A program made the translations under genes and the position numbers. From Noviherbaspirillum autotrophicum (GTDB lineage Bacteria > Pseudomonadota > Gammaproteobacteria > Burkholderiales > Burkholderiaceae_D), in assembly GCF_000818395.1 (NCBI RefSeq), contig NZ_JWJG01000028.1, forward strand, positions 3,809,561 to 3,873,560: a stretch of DNA of 64,000 nucleotides, written 5' to 3'. The notes under the pieces were generated by a model. That model ran no database searches and was not told the DNA's origin. It was given only the letters and a program-made list of their open reading frames with translations. Below, in pieces: positions 30,613 to 41,185 of the stretch (within the stretch, counting starts at the first letter, position 1; every line of letters starts with the position of its first letter).

Positions 30613-31014
30613 TTACTGCGGATTTAACTCCACCGACACGCGCGACGGATATCCACCGCCGCCCAGCCTGATCGGGAAGTTCAAGCCGACGCCGACGCCG
30701 ACATTGCCACTGCCGCCGCCAACACCGACGCCCATGCTCGATCCGACCGGGCTGGACGGCTTGAGGATCAGCTCGGAGGTGCGATAGCCGGCCTTGTTAC
30801 ACACTACGCGCAGGTCTCCGCCGGCACTTTCAATCGGCACCGTGGCAGGGGTGACGACATTCCAGCTTGCGCCGCCAGTGCTGACAGTGCAGTTGGCCCC
30901 GACCACTGCCTGCCCACGCGATACGGTCTCAACCGCCAGGCCGCCGTGCCCGCCCGATCCTGTGCTCGCGCACGCAGCGAGCGCAATCGCCAGTAACAGG
31001 ATCAGGTGAGGCAT
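30613..31014 (-). CDS. Small glycine-rich lipoprotein
   Basis: A 133-residue predicted lipoprotein: a 14-residue hydrophobic signal with lipobox LAAC (Cys15), then a beta-rich domain with two cysteines (ANCTVST and RVVCNKAG) and a Gly/Val-rich stretch, GVGVGGGSGNVGVGVGLNF, near residues 95-113. AAGGAG is 6 bases before the ATG and overlaps the lpdA end by context (10-base gap), so it is the last gene of the odh operon. It recalls proteins with an AGYRT-type PEGA-like fold, but I do not recognise a function. Confidence 0.75.
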   Translation of the reverse strand: MPHLILLLAIALAACASTGSGGHGGLAVETVSRGQAVVGANCTVSTGGASWNVVTPATVPIESAGGDLRVVCNKAGYRTSELILKPSSPVGSSMGVGVGGGSGNVGVGVGLNFPIRLGGGGYPSRVSVELNPQ

Positions 31015-31024
31015 GCCTTACTCC

Positions 31025-32452
31025 TTAGAAGTTGAGCGAACGCTTGTCGACAGCCAGCGCGGCTTCCTTGGTCGCCTCGGACAACGACGGGTGCGCGTGG
31101 CAAATGCGCGCGATGTCTTCCGACGATGCGCGGAATTCCATCGCCACAACCGCTTCCGAAATCAGCTCGGAAGCCATCGGTCCGATGATGTGCACGCCGA
31201 GGATTTCATCGGTTTTAGCATCAGCCAGGAATTTCACCATGCCGTTGGTATCGCCGAGTGCACGGGCGCGGCCATTGGCCATGAACGGGAAGGTGCCGGC
31301 CTTGTAAGCGACGCCCTCCGCCTTCAACTGCTGCTCGGTCTTGCCAACCCATGCAATTTCCGGCGATGTATATATGACCCAGGGTATTGTATTGAAGTTC
31401 ACATGCCCGTGTTGTCCTGCAATACGCTCGGCAACTGCCACGCCCTCTTCTTCCGCCTTGTGGGCCAGCATCGGGCCGCGCACCACGTCGCCCACTGCCC
31501 ATACGTTCGGCAGATTGGTCTTGCAGTCGCCGTCGACCGCGATGAAGCCGCGCTCGTCGAGCTTCAGGCCAACGCCTTCCGCGTTCAGGCCGATGGTGTT
31601 CGGCACCCGGCCGATCGATACGATCAGCTTGTCGAATACGGCCTTTTGCGCATTGCCCTTGTCATCGGCATACTCGACCGTGACATCCTTTTTGCCGGCA
31701 GTGATCGCGCCGATCTTCACGCCGAGGCTGATTGCCAGGCCCTGCTTGGCGAACAGCTTGTGCGCTTCCTTGGCGATCTGCTCGTCGACAGCGCCGAGGA
31801 AGGTCGGCAGCGCTTCCAGCACGGTCACTTCCGCACCGAGGCGGCGCCATACGCTACCCATTTCCAGACCGATCACGCCGGCGCCGATCACGCCAAGCTT
31901 CTTCGGTACAGCGTCGATTGCCAGTGCGCCAGTATTGGAGAGAATCAACTTTTCATCGAACGGCGCATTCGGCAACGCACGCGGATTGGAGCCGGTTGCA
32001 ACGATAATCTGCTTGCCGGTAATCGTTTCCTCGGACGCACCGGCCACGTTGATTTCATAGCCGTTAGCATCGCCTTTCACGAACGAACCGCGGCCGTGGA
32101 AGAACGTGACTTTGTTCTTCTTGAACAGGTACAGGATGCCGTCGTTGTTCTGTTTGACGATCGTGTTCTTGCGGGCGATCATCTGGCCGACATTCATCGC
32201 CAAGCCCTTGACCTCGATCCCGTGATCAGCAAACGCGTGCCCTGCGTGTTCGTAATGCTCGGACGATTGCAGTAGCGCCTTGGAAGGAATACAGCCGACG
32301 TTGGTGCAGGTGCCGCCCGGGGCGGGACCATTCTTCTCATTTTTCCACTCATCGATACATGCAGTGGAAAAACCCAGTTGTGCAGCGCGAATCGCCGCGA
32401 TATAGCCACCGGGACCGCCACCGATGACAACCACATCGAAATTCTTAGACAT
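31025..32452 (-). CDS. lpdA: Dihydrolipoyl dehydrogenase (E3 of 2-oxoglutarate dehydrogenase)
   Basis: A 475-residue FAD enzyme that reoxidises dihydrolipoamide and makes NADH. FAD site [17 protein letters not shown], redox disulfide CTNVGC within [18 protein letters not shown]-site [13 protein letters not shown] and the C-terminal catalytic [13 protein letters not shown] are all present. It follows odhB after 77 bases, which ties it to the 2-oxoglutarate complex, although the same E3 can serve pyruvate dehydrogenase. Confidence 0.97.
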   Translation of the reverse strand: MSKNFDVVVIGGGPGGYIAAIRAAQLGFSTACIDEWKNEKNGPAPGGTCTNVGCIPSKALLQSSEHYEHAGHAFADHGIEVKGLAMNVGQMIARKNTIVKQNNDGILYLFKKNKVTFFHGRGSFVKGDANGYEINVAGASEETITGKQIIVATGSNPRALPNAPFDEKLILSNTGALAIDAVPKKLGVIGAGVIGLEMGSVWRRLGAEVTVLEALPTFLGAVDEQIAKEAHKLFAKQGLAISLGVKIGAITAGKKDVTVEYADDKGNAQKAVFDKLIVSIGRVPNTIGLNAEGVGLKLDERGFIAVDGDCKTNLPNVWAVGDVVRGPMLAHKAEEEGVAVAERIAGQHGHVNFNTIPWVIYTSPEIAWVGKTEQQLKAEGVAYKAGTFPFMANGRARALGDTNGMVKFLADAKTDEILGVHIIGPMASELISEAVVAMEFRASSEDIARICHAHPSLSEATKEAALAVDKRSLNF

Positions 32453-32529
32453 GTTCTTAACCTTTTTTCGCAGAATGGACTGCGACCACGGAACAGGATC
32501 GCTGCTCCGTGGCCGCTACGCGTGATTCC

Positions 32530-33780
32530 TTACAGATCCAGCAGCAGACGTGCCGGGTCTTCCAGCGCTTCCTTCATCGCGACCAGGCCAAGCACAGCTT
32601 CGCGGCCGTCGATGATGCGGTGGTCGTAGGACATCGCCAGATAGTTCATCGGGCGAATCACGATCTGGCCGTTTTCGACAACAGCACGGTCCTTGGTGGC
32701 ATGCACGCCGAGAATGGCGGATTGCGGCGGGTTGATGATCGGGGTGGACAGCATGGAACCGAACGTGCCGCCGTTAGAGATCGAGAAGGTGCCGCCGGTG
32801 AGTTCATCCAGCGTCAGCTTGCCGTCTTTAGCCTTGGCACCGAACTCGGCAATCTTCTTCTCGATATCGGCAATCGTCATTTGATCCGCATCGCGCAGAA
32901 TCGGCACGACCAGGCCACGCGGCGAGCCTACGGCGATGCCAATGTCGAAGTAGCCGTGATAGACGATGTCATTGCCGTCGACCGATGCATTGATGATCGG
33001 GTATTTTTTCAGTGCGGCGACTGCTGCCTTGACGAAGAACGACATGAAGCCAAGCTTGACGCCGTGCTCCTTCTCGAACTTGTCCTTGTACTTGTTGCGC
33101 AGGTCGATCACCGGCTGCATGTTCACTTCATTGAACGTGGTCAGGATCGCGTTGGTCGATTGCGACTGCACCAGGCGCTCGGCGATACGGGCGCGCAGGC
33201 GGCTCATCGGCACGCGCTCTTCCGGACGGTTTGCCAGGTTCAGGCCGACCGGAGCGGCGACCTGTTGCAGTGCCGGCTTAGCGGCAGCAGCAGGAGCCGG
33301 CGCAGCGGCGGGTGCAGGCTTCTTATCCAGAGCGGTGATCACGTCACCCTTGGTCACGCGGCCATCCTTGCCGGTGCCGGCGACTTGAGAGGCGGACATG
33401 TTATTGTCGGCCAACATCTTGGCGGCAGCCGGCATCGCGATGCTTGCTGCGCTTGCTGCCGGTGCGGCAGCGGCGACCGGAGCAGCGGCCGCAGCCGGAG
33501 CGGCAGCAGCGGCGGGTGCAGCAGCAGCGCCTGCCTTGGCCTCGGTATCGATCTTGGCGATCACTTCGCCGGCAACGACGGTGCTGCCGTCACCCTTGAT
33601 GACTTCGACGATGACGCCAGCGTCCGGCGCAGGCAGCTCAAGCACGACTTTGTCGGTTTCGATATCGATCAGGTTTTCATCGCGGGCGACAGCTTCGCCC
33701 ACTTTCTTGTGCCATTGCAGCAGGGTCGCTTCGGCGACGGATTCCGACAGTTGCGGAACTTTCACTTCAAGAATTGCCAT
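32530..33780 (-). CDS. odhB: Dihydrolipoyl succinyltransferase (E2 of 2-oxoglutarate dehydrogenase)
   Basis: Core of the 2-oxoglutarate dehydrogenase complex (also called sucB). One lipoyl domain (residues 1-78) has the lipoylated lysine in [11 protein letters not shown] long Ala/Pro linker follows, then the E3-binding domain ([18 protein letters not shown]), a second linker and the catalytic domain ending in the active-site [10 protein letters not shown]. 416 residues, normal for the family. It lies between odhA and lpdA and is separated from odhA by a GC-rich hairpin. Confidence 0.97.
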   Translation of the reverse strand: MAILEVKVPQLSESVAEATLLQWHKKVGEAVARDENLIDIETDKVVLELPAPDAGVIVEVIKGDGSTVVAGEVIAKIDTEAKAGAAAAPAAAAAPAAAAAPVAAAAPAASAASIAMPAAAKMLADNNMSASQVAGTGKDGRVTKGDVITALDKKPAPAAAPAPAAAAKPALQQVAAPVGLNLANRPEERVPMSRLRARIAERLVQSQSTNAILTTFNEVNMQPVIDLRNKYKDKFEKEHGVKLGFMSFFVKAAVAALKKYPIINASVDGNDIVYHGYFDIGIAVGSPRGLVVPILRDADQMTIADIEKKIAEFGAKAKDGKLTLDELTGGTFSISNGGTFGSMLSTPIINPPQSAILGVHATKDRAVVENGQIVIRPMNYLAMSYDHRIIDGREAVLGLVAMKEALEDPARLLLDL

Positions 33781-33808
33781 GTAACTCTCCGTTTCGGGTT
33801 GTTCGTTC

Positions 33809-33831
33809 GGCGCGCCAGCTTCTAGCGCGCC
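33809..33831. other. GC-rich stem-loop between odhA and odhB
   Basis: A perfect 7-bp GGCGCGC/GCGCGCC inverted repeat with a 9-base loop in the 60-base gap downstream of odhA. No T-run follows on the minus strand. It may protect or process the polycistronic mRNA and so help set E1:E2 ratios. Confidence 0.45.
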
Positions 33832-33840
33832 GTCGGGTCT

Positions 33841-36705
33841 TTACTTAGTCAGCACGAAGCCCTTGAGCTTCGAAAACGCGGTGTCGATCAATGCCTTCTG
33901 CTGCGCATAGTGCTTGTCGTAGTAACCGACAGCAGGCGATGCGCTGGCCGGACGGCCTGCGTAGGCGAGCTTCTGGCCATCTTCGAGGTTTTCAAAGATG
34001 TTGTGCTGGATCTGGAACCACGGGCCCTGGTTCTGCGGCTCGTCCTGCGCCCACACCAGTTCCGTGAAGTTCGGGAACTTGCGCAGTTCGGCATTGAACG
34101 CCTTGTGCGGGAACGGATACAGCTGCTCGACGCGGATGATCGCGACGTCGGATGCGCCACGCTCCTTGCGTGCATTGACCAGGTCGTAGTACACCTTGCC
34201 GGAGCAAGCCAGCACGCGCTTGACCTTCTTCGGATCGATCTTGTCGTCCACTTCGCCGATCACTGTCTGGAACGAGCCCTTCGCAAGTTCGGACAGCGGC
34301 GAGCCGGCATCCTTGTTACGCAACAGCGACTTCGGCGTCGCGATGACCAGCGGCTTGCGGAACAGGCGGATCATCTGGCGGCGCAGCAGGTGGAAAATCT
34401 GCGCGGCGGTTGTCGGCTGCACCACTTGCATGTTGTTGTCGGCGCACAGTTGCAGGTAACGCTCGAGACGCGCGGACGAGTGCTCCGGACCCTGACCTTC
34501 ATAGCCGTGCGGCAGCATCATCACCAAGCCGGAGGCGCGGCCCCACTTCACTTCACCGGAGCTGATGAACTGGTCGATCACGACTTGCGCACCGTTGGCG
34601 AAGTCGCCGAATTGCGCTTCCCAGATCGTTAGCGTGTTCGGCTCGGCGGTCGAATAACCGTATTCGAAACCGAGTACGGCTTCTTCGGACAGCACCGAGT
34701 CGATGACGGTGAACGGCGCCTGGTTTTCCGACACGTTCTGCAGCGGAATGTAGGTACCGGCATCCCAGCGCTCGCGCTTCTGGTCATGCAGCACTGCGTG
34801 GCGATGCACGAAGGTGCCACGGCCGGCGTCCTGGCCGGTGAGGCGAACCGCATAACCGGAAGCGACCAACGACGCGTAAGCCAGATGCTCGCCCATGCCC
34901 CAGTCGAGGTTCAATTCGCCCTGTCCCATTGCAGCACGGTCGGCAAGGACTTTCTCAACTAGCGGATGCAGCTTGAAGTTTTCCGGAACGCTGGTGATGC
35001 GCGATGCAAGACGCTTCAATTCCGCCATTGGCACCGCAGTGTCAGCCGCATCGGTCCACTTGCGGTTGAGGAACGGCATCCAGTCAACTGCGTACTTGCT
35101 CTTGAAGTTGGAGATGACCGGGTCCACGGTATGTTTGCCGGCATCCATCGCATCGCGGTAGGCCTTGACCATCGCGTCGCCAGCATCGGCGGGAATCGTG
35201 CCTTGTGCGGCCAGCTTGTCTGCGTACAGCTTGCGCGTGCCCGGATGCTGGCCGATCTTCTTGTACATCAGCGGCTGCGTCAGCGCCGGCGTATCCTGCT
35301 CGTTGTGGCCGAGTTTGCGGAAGCAGATGATATCAACGACCACGTCCTTCTTGAACTCGAGGCGGAAATCAAGAGCGATCTGGGTTGCCAGTACGACGGC
35401 TTCCGGATCGTCGCCGTTCACATGCAGAACTGGCGCTTCGATCATCTTCACCACGTCGGAGCAATACAGCGTCGAACGCGTGTCGCGCGGATCGGAGGTG
35501 GTGAAGCCGATCTGGTTGTTGATCACGATATGAACCGTGCCGCCGGTGCCGTAGCCACGAGTTTGTGCAAGGTTCAGGGTTTCCATCACCACGCCTTGGC
35601 CAGCGAATGCAGCGTCGCCGTGCACCAGGATCGGCATGACTTGCGAGCCGTCCTTGTCGCCGCGGCGTTCCATGCGCGCCTTGACCGAGCCTTCGACGAC
35701 CGGATTGACGATCTCGAGGTGCGACGGGTTGAATGCGAGCGACAGGTGAATCGGACCAGCCGGGGTGGAAATATCGGACGAGAAGCCCTGGTGATATTTC
35801 ACGTCGCCTGCCGGCAGATCGTCTGCGTGACGGCCTTCGAATTCGGCAAACAGATCCTGCGGCATCTTGCCCAGCGTGTTCACCAGCACGTTCAGACGAC
35901 CGCGGTGCGCCATACCGATCACGATTTCCTGAATGCCTTTTTCGCCGGCACGCTGGATGGTTTCGTCAAGCGAGGCGATGAAGCTTTCGCCGCCCTCAAG
36001 CGAGAAACGCTTCTGGCCTACGTAACGGGTGTGCAGATAGCGCTCGAGACCCTCCGCTGCCGTCAAGCGGTCAAGGATGTGCTTCTTTTTCTCTGCCGAG
36101 AAGTTCGGGGTCGAACGTACCGACTCAAGGCGCTCCTGCATCCAGCGCTTCTGCGCCGGGTCGCTCATGTACATGAACTCGGCGCCGATCGAACGGCAAT
36201 AAGTGTCACGCAGTGACTGGAGCAGGTCACGCAGCGAAGCGGTTTCAGGACCGAAATATGTGTTGCTGATATTGAACACGATATCCATGTCGGCGTCGGT
36301 GAAACCGTAGAAGCTCGGCTCGAGCTCTGGGATATTCGGGCGTTCCTGGCGTTGCAGCGGATCGAGGTTGGCCCAGCGGTTACCGAGGAAGCGGTGCGCC
36401 GCGATCAATTGTGTTGCGGCCACGCGCTTGCGGCCCATTTCAACGTCTGCCGTCGCAGTGACGGTGCGAATCGGGCCTTGCTTGGCGCGTTCGGCGAACG
36501 AGGCGATTACCGGAGCATGCGCGACGTCCGGCTTGTTGGAGCCATCGACTGCGGGAACATGCTGCATGGCGTCGAAATAAGCGCGCCAGTTATCGGGTAC
36601 GGAGCCGGGATTGTTGAGGTACGCCTCGTACAGTTCTTCGACGTACGGCGCGTTACCTCCAAACAGATAAGAGTTGGAGAAGTACTGCTGCATCATCTTG
36701 CTCAC
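33841..36705 (-). CDS. odhA: 2-oxoglutarate dehydrogenase E1
   Basis: Thiamine-diphosphate enzyme (also called sucA) that decarboxylates 2-oxoglutarate in the TCA cycle. The 954-residue length is right for E1o. Seen are the N-terminal E2-binding start (NSYLFGGNAPYVEELYEAYL), GMAHRGRLNVLVN, the ThDP region with GDAAFAGQGVVMETLN, the GHNEQDTPALTQP segment and GYSTAEPNTL. It begins after the gltA terminator, so its promoter should lie in 36706-36866. It heads the odhA-odhB-lpdA-lipoprotein operon. Confidence 0.98.
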   Translation of the reverse strand: MSKMMQQYFSNSYLFGGNAPYVEELYEAYLNNPGSVPDNWRAYFDAMQHVPAVDGSNKPDVAHAPVIASFAERAKQGPIRTVTATADVEMGRKRVAATQLIAAHRFLGNRWANLDPLQRQERPNIPELEPSFYGFTDADMDIVFNISNTYFGPETASLRDLLQSLRDTYCRSIGAEFMYMSDPAQKRWMQERLESVRSTPNFSAEKKKHILDRLTAAEGLERYLHTRYVGQKRFSLEGGESFIASLDETIQRAGEKGIQEIVIGMAHRGRLNVLVNTLGKMPQDLFAEFEGRHADDLPAGDVKYHQGFSSDISTPAGPIHLSLAFNPSHLEIVNPVVEGSVKARMERRGDKDGSQVMPILVHGDAAFAGQGVVMETLNLAQTRGYGTGGTVHIVINNQIGFTTSDPRDTRSTLYCSDVVKMIEAPVLHVNGDDPEAVVLATQIALDFRLEFKKDVVVDIICFRKLGHNEQDTPALTQPLMYKKIGQHPGTRKLYADKLAAQGTIPADAGDAMVKAYRDAMDAGKHTVDPVISNFKSKYAVDWMPFLNRKWTDAADTAVPMAELKRLASRITSVPENFKLHPLVEKVLADRAAMGQGELNLDWGMGEHLAYASLVASGYAVRLTGQDAGRGTFVHRHAVLHDQKRERWDAGTYIPLQNVSENQAPFTVIDSVLSEEAVLGFEYGYSTAEPNTLTIWEAQFGDFANGAQVVIDQFISSGEVKWGRASGLVMMLPHGYEGQGPEHSSARLERYLQLCADNNMQVVQPTTAAQIFHLLRRQMIRLFRKPLVIATPKSLLRNKDAGSPLSELAKGSFQTVIGEVDDKIDPKKVKRVLACSGKVYYDLVNARKERGASDVAIIRVEQLYPFPHKAFNAELRKFPNFTELVWAQDEPQNQGPWFQIQHNIFENLEDGQKLAYAGRPASASPAVGYYDKHYAQQKALIDTAFSKLKGFVLTK

Positions 36706-36866
36706 CTTTCTTCGCGTTTCGCGAGATTAGCGGGTTAATTTAACCTTCCGCGACACGGCCTGACCGATTAGCGGATTGCACATCAAGTTGTGGGGGGAAG
36801 GGCTACGTGACCTGAGGTGTTACCAATTTTTTGGAATCGCTAGCATAGCATAATTATTTGCACCAA

Positions 36867-36899
36867 GAAAAAAGCGAGCCGCTTGGGCTCGCTTTTTTT
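36867..36899. terminator. Bidirectional terminator between gltA and odhA
   Basis: An 8-bp AGCGAGCC/GGCTCGCT stem with a 5-base loop is flanked by a run of A on one side and seven T on the other. It is 28 bases past the gltA stop and separates the gltA transcript from odhA. Confidence 0.9.
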
Positions 36900-36927
36900 A
36901 GGGCAATGTTTTGCAACCACCTCGAGA

Positions 36928-38241
36928 TTAGCCGCGCTTGCTCATCGGCAGTACATCGCGCTTCGGGGAGCCGACGAACAGCTGACGCGGACGGCCGATC
37001 TTCTGCTCCGGATCGGAGATCATCTCGTTCCACTGAGCGATCCAGCCGACGGTACGCGCCATCGCGAAGATACCGGTGAACAGCGAAACCGGGATGCCGA
37101 GTGCGCGCTGAACGATACCGGAGTAGAAGTCGACGTTCGGGTAGAGCTTGCGCTGCACGAAGTAATCGTCTTCCAGCGCGATCTTTTCCAGCGCCATCGC
37201 CAGCTTGAACAGCGGATCGTCATGCAGGCCCAGTTCGTTCAGAACTTCATGGCAGGTTTCGCGCATCAGCTTGGCGCGCGGGTCGTAGTTCTTGTACACG
37301 CGGTGGCCGAAGCCCATCAGCTTGACGTTCGAGTTCTTGTCCTTGACCTTGGCGATGAACTCGCCGATGCGCTCGACGCCACCCTGCTTCTGGATGTCTT
37401 CCAGCATGTTCAGTGCAGCTTCGTTCGCGCCACCGTGCGCCGGGCCCCACAGGCAAGCGATACCGGCGGCGATACACGCAAACGGATTGGCGCCGGAGGA
37501 ACCTGCCAGACGCACGGTCGAGGTCGATGCGTTCTGCTCGTGATCAGCGTGCAGGATCAGGATGCGATCGAGCGCGCGCACCAACACATCATTAACCTTG
37601 TATTCGGCGCACGGAGTTGCAAACATCATGCGCATGAAGTTGGCGCTGTACGACAGGTCGTTGCGCGGATACACGAACGGCTGACCGACCGAATACTTGT
37701 ATGCCATTGCGACCAGCGTCGGCAGCTTGGCGATCAGGCGGATCGCCGACACTTCGCGGTGATGCGGATCATTGATGTCGAGCGAATCATGGTAGAAGGA
37801 CGACAATGCACCGACGGTACCAACCAGAACCGACATCGGGTGTGCATCGCGGCGGAAACCACGGAAGAAAAATTGCATCTGCTCGTGAACCATCGTGTGA
37901 TTGGTCACGGTGTTGACAAATTTTTCCTTTTGCGCTGCGTTCGGCAGTTCGCCATTCAGCAGCAAGTAGCAGGTTTCGAGGAAGTCGCAGTTAACTGCAA
38001 GTTGCTCAATCGGATAGCCACGATACAGCAACTCGCCCTTGTCGCCGTCGATGTAAGTGATCGACGAGTTGCAGGCTGCCGTCGACATGAACCCCGGGTC
38101 ATAGGTGAACTTGCCGGTCGCGCCGTACAGCTTGCGGATGTCGATGACGTCCGGGCCGATCGAGCCTTTGTAGATGGGAAGTTCCAACGACGGGGAGCCG
38201 TCGGAGAACGACAGAGTTGCTTTGGTATCAGAGTTGGTCAT
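36928..38241 (-). CDS. gltA: Type II citrate synthase
   Basis: Condenses oxaloacetate and acetyl-CoA. The 437-residue product matches the hexameric, NADH-sensitive Gram-negative type. Key segments are the N-terminal zinc-ribbon-like beta region (1-60), catalytic His in [26 protein letters not shown] and the [13 protein letters not shown] active-site loop. I start at 38241, where GGAAGAG precedes the ATG; the extra 19 upstream codons are poly-Phe/Ser and unlikely to be translated. Its leader is strikingly U-rich. Confidence 0.97.
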   Translation of the reverse strand: MTNSDTKATLSFSDGSPSLELPIYKGSIGPDVIDIRKLYGATGKFTYDPGFMSTAACNSSITYIDGDKGELLYRGYPIEQLAVNCDFLETCYLLLNGELPNAAQKEKFVNTVTNHTMVHEQMQFFFRGFRRDAHPMSVLVGTVGALSSFYHDSLDINDPHHREVSAIRLIAKLPTLVAMAYKYSVGQPFVYPRNDLSYSANFMRMMFATPCAEYKVNDVLVRALDRILILHADHEQNASTSTVRLAGSSGANPFACIAAGIACLWGPAHGGANEAALNMLEDIQKQGGVERIGEFIAKVKDKNSNVKLMGFGHRVYKNYDPRAKLMRETCHEVLNELGLHDDPLFKLAMALEKIALEDDYFVQRKLYPNVDFYSGIVQRALGIPVSLFTGIFAMARTVGWIAQWNEMISDPEQKIGRPRQLFVGSPKRDVLPMSKRG

Positions 38242-38320
38242 GGCTCTTCCTTCAAATGAGGAGGGGTGAGTCGATAGGTAAAAAAAAACGAAAAACAAAA
38301 AACCGATGATGATGCCTGTT

Positions 38321-38590
38321 TCAGGCGGCGCGTATTCTTACGAGGAGCGCATGGATATGAGGCAAATCCACATCGCCGCTCGGCTCCTTGCGCGCTAGAA
38401 GCAAGTCCATCAATTCGTTATCCGCCAGATCCATCAACCGCGAAAATGCGTCAACCTCTTCATCGGTCAGACTGGCTTCGTGCGCATCAAGAAAACGCGT
38501 CACGATCAGATCGTTTTCGAGCAGACCGCGGCGCGCGCGCCAGCGCAGACGAGCTCGCTTGACCGGGTCAGCTTGATGGGTAATAGACAT
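38321..38590 (-). CDS. sdhE: Succinate dehydrogenase flavinylation factor SdhE
   Basis: An 89-residue YgfY/Sdh5-type protein that helps attach FAD covalently to SdhA. The key motif [11 protein letters not shown] (residues about 19-29) contains the RGxxE signature, and the five-helix length fits. It lies between sdhB and gltA. The stop codon falls inside a small GCCTG/CAGGC stem-loop at 38314-38326. Confidence 0.93.
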   Translation of the reverse strand: MSITHQADPVKRARLRWRARRGLLENDLIVTRFLDAHEASLTDEEVDAFSRLMDLADNELMDLLLARKEPSGDVDLPHIHALLVRIRAA

Positions 38591-38684
38591 AAATCCTCAT
38601 TCGCTTTATTTCGTTTGCCCTCATACAGAGGAAGGCAAAGGAAATAAGGCGGAAGCAGTATGCTCTTCCGCCCTTGCGCGGCAC

Positions 38685-39395
38685 TTACACCGTACGGCGC
38701 ACCATCAATTCCTTGATCTTGCCGATCGCGCGCGTCGGGTTCAAGCCCTTCGGGCAGACATCGACGCAGTTCATGATCGTGTGGCAACGGAACAGACGAT
38801 ATGGGTCTTCCAGGTTATCCAAACGCTCGTTGGTCGCCTGATCACGGCTGTCCGCGATGAAGCGGTAAGCTTGCAGCAGGCCAGCCGGGCCGACGAATTT
38901 ATCCGGGTTCCACCAGAATGACGGGCAGGACGTCGAGCAGCAAGCGCACAGGATACACTCATACAGACCATCGAGCTCTTCACGCTCTTCCGGCGACTGC
39001 AGACGCTCTTTCTCCGGAGGAATCGTGTCATTGATCAGGTATGGCTTGATCGAGTGGTACTGCTTGAAGAACTGGGTCATGTCCACGATCAGATCGCGGA
39101 TGACTGGCAGGCCGGGCAGCGGGCGCAGCACGATCGGCTCGGTCAGTTCGTTCAGGTTGGTGGTGCATGCCAGCCCGTTCTTGCCATTGATATTCATCGC
39201 ATCCGAGCCGCATACGCCTTCACGGCAGGAGCGGCGCAGCGCCAGCGAATCATCCACATCGGCCTTGATGCGCTGCAGCGCGTCCAGCAGCATCTTGTCG
39301 GTATCCTGCAGGGTCACCGTCAGATCCTGCATGTACGGCTTTTCATCCTTGTCCGGATCGTAACGGTAAATTTGAAATTTGAGAGTACGTGCCAT
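38685..39395 (-). CDS. sdhB: Succinate dehydrogenase iron-sulfur subunit
   Basis: Carries electrons from SdhA flavin to ubiquinone through 2Fe-2S, 4Fe-4S and 3Fe-4S clusters. The 236-residue protein has [21 protein letters not shown] (first 18 residues shown in two parts: CREGVCGSD and GLAC) for the 2Fe-2S cluster, [13 protein letters not shown] and [17 protein letters not shown] for the other two. It is 9 bases after sdhA. Confidence 0.98.
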   Translation of the reverse strand: MARTLKFQIYRYDPDKDEKPYMQDLTVTLQDTDKMLLDALQRIKADVDDSLALRRSCREGVCGSDAMNINGKNGLACTTNLNELTEPIVLRPLPGLPVIRDLIVDMTQFFKQYHSIKPYLINDTIPPEKERLQSPEEREELDGLYECILCACCSTSCPSFWWNPDKFVGPAGLLQAYRFIADSRDQATNERLDNLEDPYRLFRCHTIMNCVDVCPKGLNPTRAIGKIKELMVRRTV

Positions 39396-39404
39396 GTTCT
39401 TACC

Positions 39405-41183
39405 TTAGAAAGTACGTGCTTTAGGCTGGAAGGTTTCCACGGTCAGCGGCTTGGTGGTGACCGGCTTGTAGTCGAGGCGATTGCCTTCGGAGAACCACAG
39501 CGTATGCTTCATCCAGTTGACGTCGTCGCGCTTCTCGTAGTCGCGATGCGCGTGGGCGCCGCGCGATTCCTTGCGAGCAACGGCAGACGTAATGGTTGCC
39601 TTGGCGGTTTCGATCAGGTTGTCAAGCTCCAGCGCTTCGACACGTGCCGTATTGAATACCTTCGACTTGTCCTTGAACGCCACGTGCTTGCGACGCTCAT
39701 CCAGCTCCATGATTTTCTTGTAGCCGGTTTCCAGCAGTTCGTCGGTACGGAACACGCCGCAGTATTGCTGCATGGTCGAGCGAATCGCATTGGCGACGTC
39801 CTGCACGCGCTCGGAACCAGTGCTGGTTTCTAGACGAGCCAGGCGCGACAGCGCGAGCTCGGCAGCATCCGCCGGCAACGGTTTGTGATTCTTCTGCTTC
39901 AGGTTTTGCGCAACGATATGGTTGCCCGCGGCACGGCCGAATACCACCAGGTCGAGCAGCGAGTTGGTGCCGAGACGGTTCGCGCCATGCACGGAGACGC
40001 AAGCGCATTCGCCGATTGCATACATGCCGTTGACGACTTCCTTCGGATTGCCATTCTTCGGCGCAACAACTTGACCATTGATATTGGTCGGGATGCCGCC
40101 CATCTGATAATGAATGGTCGGCACGACAGGAATCGGCTCCTTGGTCGCATCGACGTTGGCGAACTTGTGACCGATTTCCAGAATCGACGGCAGGCGCTTC
40201 TTGATGGTGTCGGCGCCGATATGGCGCAGATCCAGCAGAACGTGATCCTTGTTCGGACCACAGCCGCGGCCTTCCTTGATTTCCTGGTCCATCGAACGCG
40301 ACACGAAGTCACGCGGCGCCAGATCCTTCAGCGTCGGCGCATAGCGTTCCATGAAGCGCTCGCCATTGGCATTGATCAGGATGCCGCCCTCACCACGCAC
40401 ACCTTCGGTAATCAGCACGCCTGCGCCGGACACGCCGGTCGGGTGGAACTGCCAGAACTCCATGTCCTGCAGCGGCAGGCCGGCACGTGCCGCCATGCCC
40501 ATGCCGTCACCGGTATTGATGAAGGCATTGGTTGAGGCAGCGAAAATACGTCCTGCCCCGCCGGTGGCGAACAGCGTGGTCTTAGCTTCGAGAATCATTA
40601 CGTCGCCAGTTTCCATTTCCAGCGCAACGACACCGAGGATGTCCCCGTCCGCGTCGCGGATCAGGTCGATTGCCATCCACTCGACGAAGAAGTGGGTCTT
40701 GGCACGCACGTTACGCTGATACAGCGTGTGCAGCAGTGCATGGCCGGTACGGTCGGCGGCGGCGCAAGCGCGTTGCACCGGCTTTTCACCGAAGTTGGCG
40801 GTATGACCACCGAACGGACGCTGGTAAATCGTGCCATCCGGATTGCGGTCGAACGGCATACCGAAGTGCTCAAGCTCATACACGACCTTCGGAGCTTCGC
40901 GGCACATGAATTCGATGGCATCCTGGTCGCCCAGATAGTCGCCACCCTTGACGGTGTCGAACATGTGCCAGTACCAGTTGTCCTCGGACATGTTGCCGAG
41001 CGAAGCACCGATGCCGCCCTGCGCCGCCACCGTATGCGAACGGGTCGGAAAAACCTTAGACAACACGGCGACGTTCAGGCCGGCTTCGGCCAATTGCAGT
41101 GATGCGCGCATGCCGGAACCGCCAGCGCCGACGATTACTGCATCAAAACGACGAACAGGAATAGATTGTTTGATTGCTGCCAC
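39405..41183 (-). CDS. sdhA: Succinate dehydrogenase flavoprotein subunit
   Basis: Oxidises succinate to fumarate using covalently bound FAD. The 592-residue product shows AVIVGAGGSGMRASLQLAEA at the FAD site, the flavinylated His in SHTVAAQGGIGASLGN, and active-site HPTGVSGAGVLITEG and RLGTNSLLDL. I start at a GTG at 41183: GGAG lies 9 bases upstream, within the last codons of sdhD, and the GTG is only 2 bases past the sdhD stop, so re-initiation is likely. A longer frame running back through sdhD would add 18 residues. Confidence 0.96.
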   Translation of the reverse strand: MAAIKQSIPVRRFDAVIVGAGGSGMRASLQLAEAGLNVAVLSKVFPTRSHTVAAQGGIGASLGNMSEDNWYWHMFDTVKGGDYLGDQDAIEFMCREAPKVVYELEHFGMPFDRNPDGTIYQRPFGGHTANFGEKPVQRACAAADRTGHALLHTLYQRNVRAKTHFFVEWMAIDLIRDADGDILGVVALEMETGDVMILEAKTTLFATGGAGRIFAASTNAFINTGDGMGMAARAGLPLQDMEFWQFHPTGVSGAGVLITEGVRGEGGILINANGERFMERYAPTLKDLAPRDFVSRSMDQEIKEGRGCGPNKDHVLLDLRHIGADTIKKRLPSILEIGHKFANVDATKEPIPVVPTIHYQMGGIPTNINGQVVAPKNGNPKEVVNGMYAIGECACVSVHGANRLGTNSLLDLVVFGRAAGNHIVAQNLKQKNHKPLPADAAELALSRLARLETSTGSERVQDVANAIRSTMQQYCGVFRTDELLETGYKKIMELDERRKHVAFKDKSKVFNTARVEALELDNLIETAKATITSAVARKESRGAHAHRDYEKRDDVNWMKHTLWFSEGNRLDYKPVTTKPLTVETFQPKARTF

Positions 41184-41185
41184 GA

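Noticed and set aside
32509-33825. A 438-codon open frame on the plus strand opposite odhB
   Set aside because: It is antisense to a clear odhB gene, its translation is Arg/His/Gly-rich with no domain, and it exists because of the GC-biased codon use of odhB.
34966-36216. A 416-codon open frame on the plus strand opposite odhA
   Set aside because: Antisense shadow of odhA; composition is that of reversed E1 codons.
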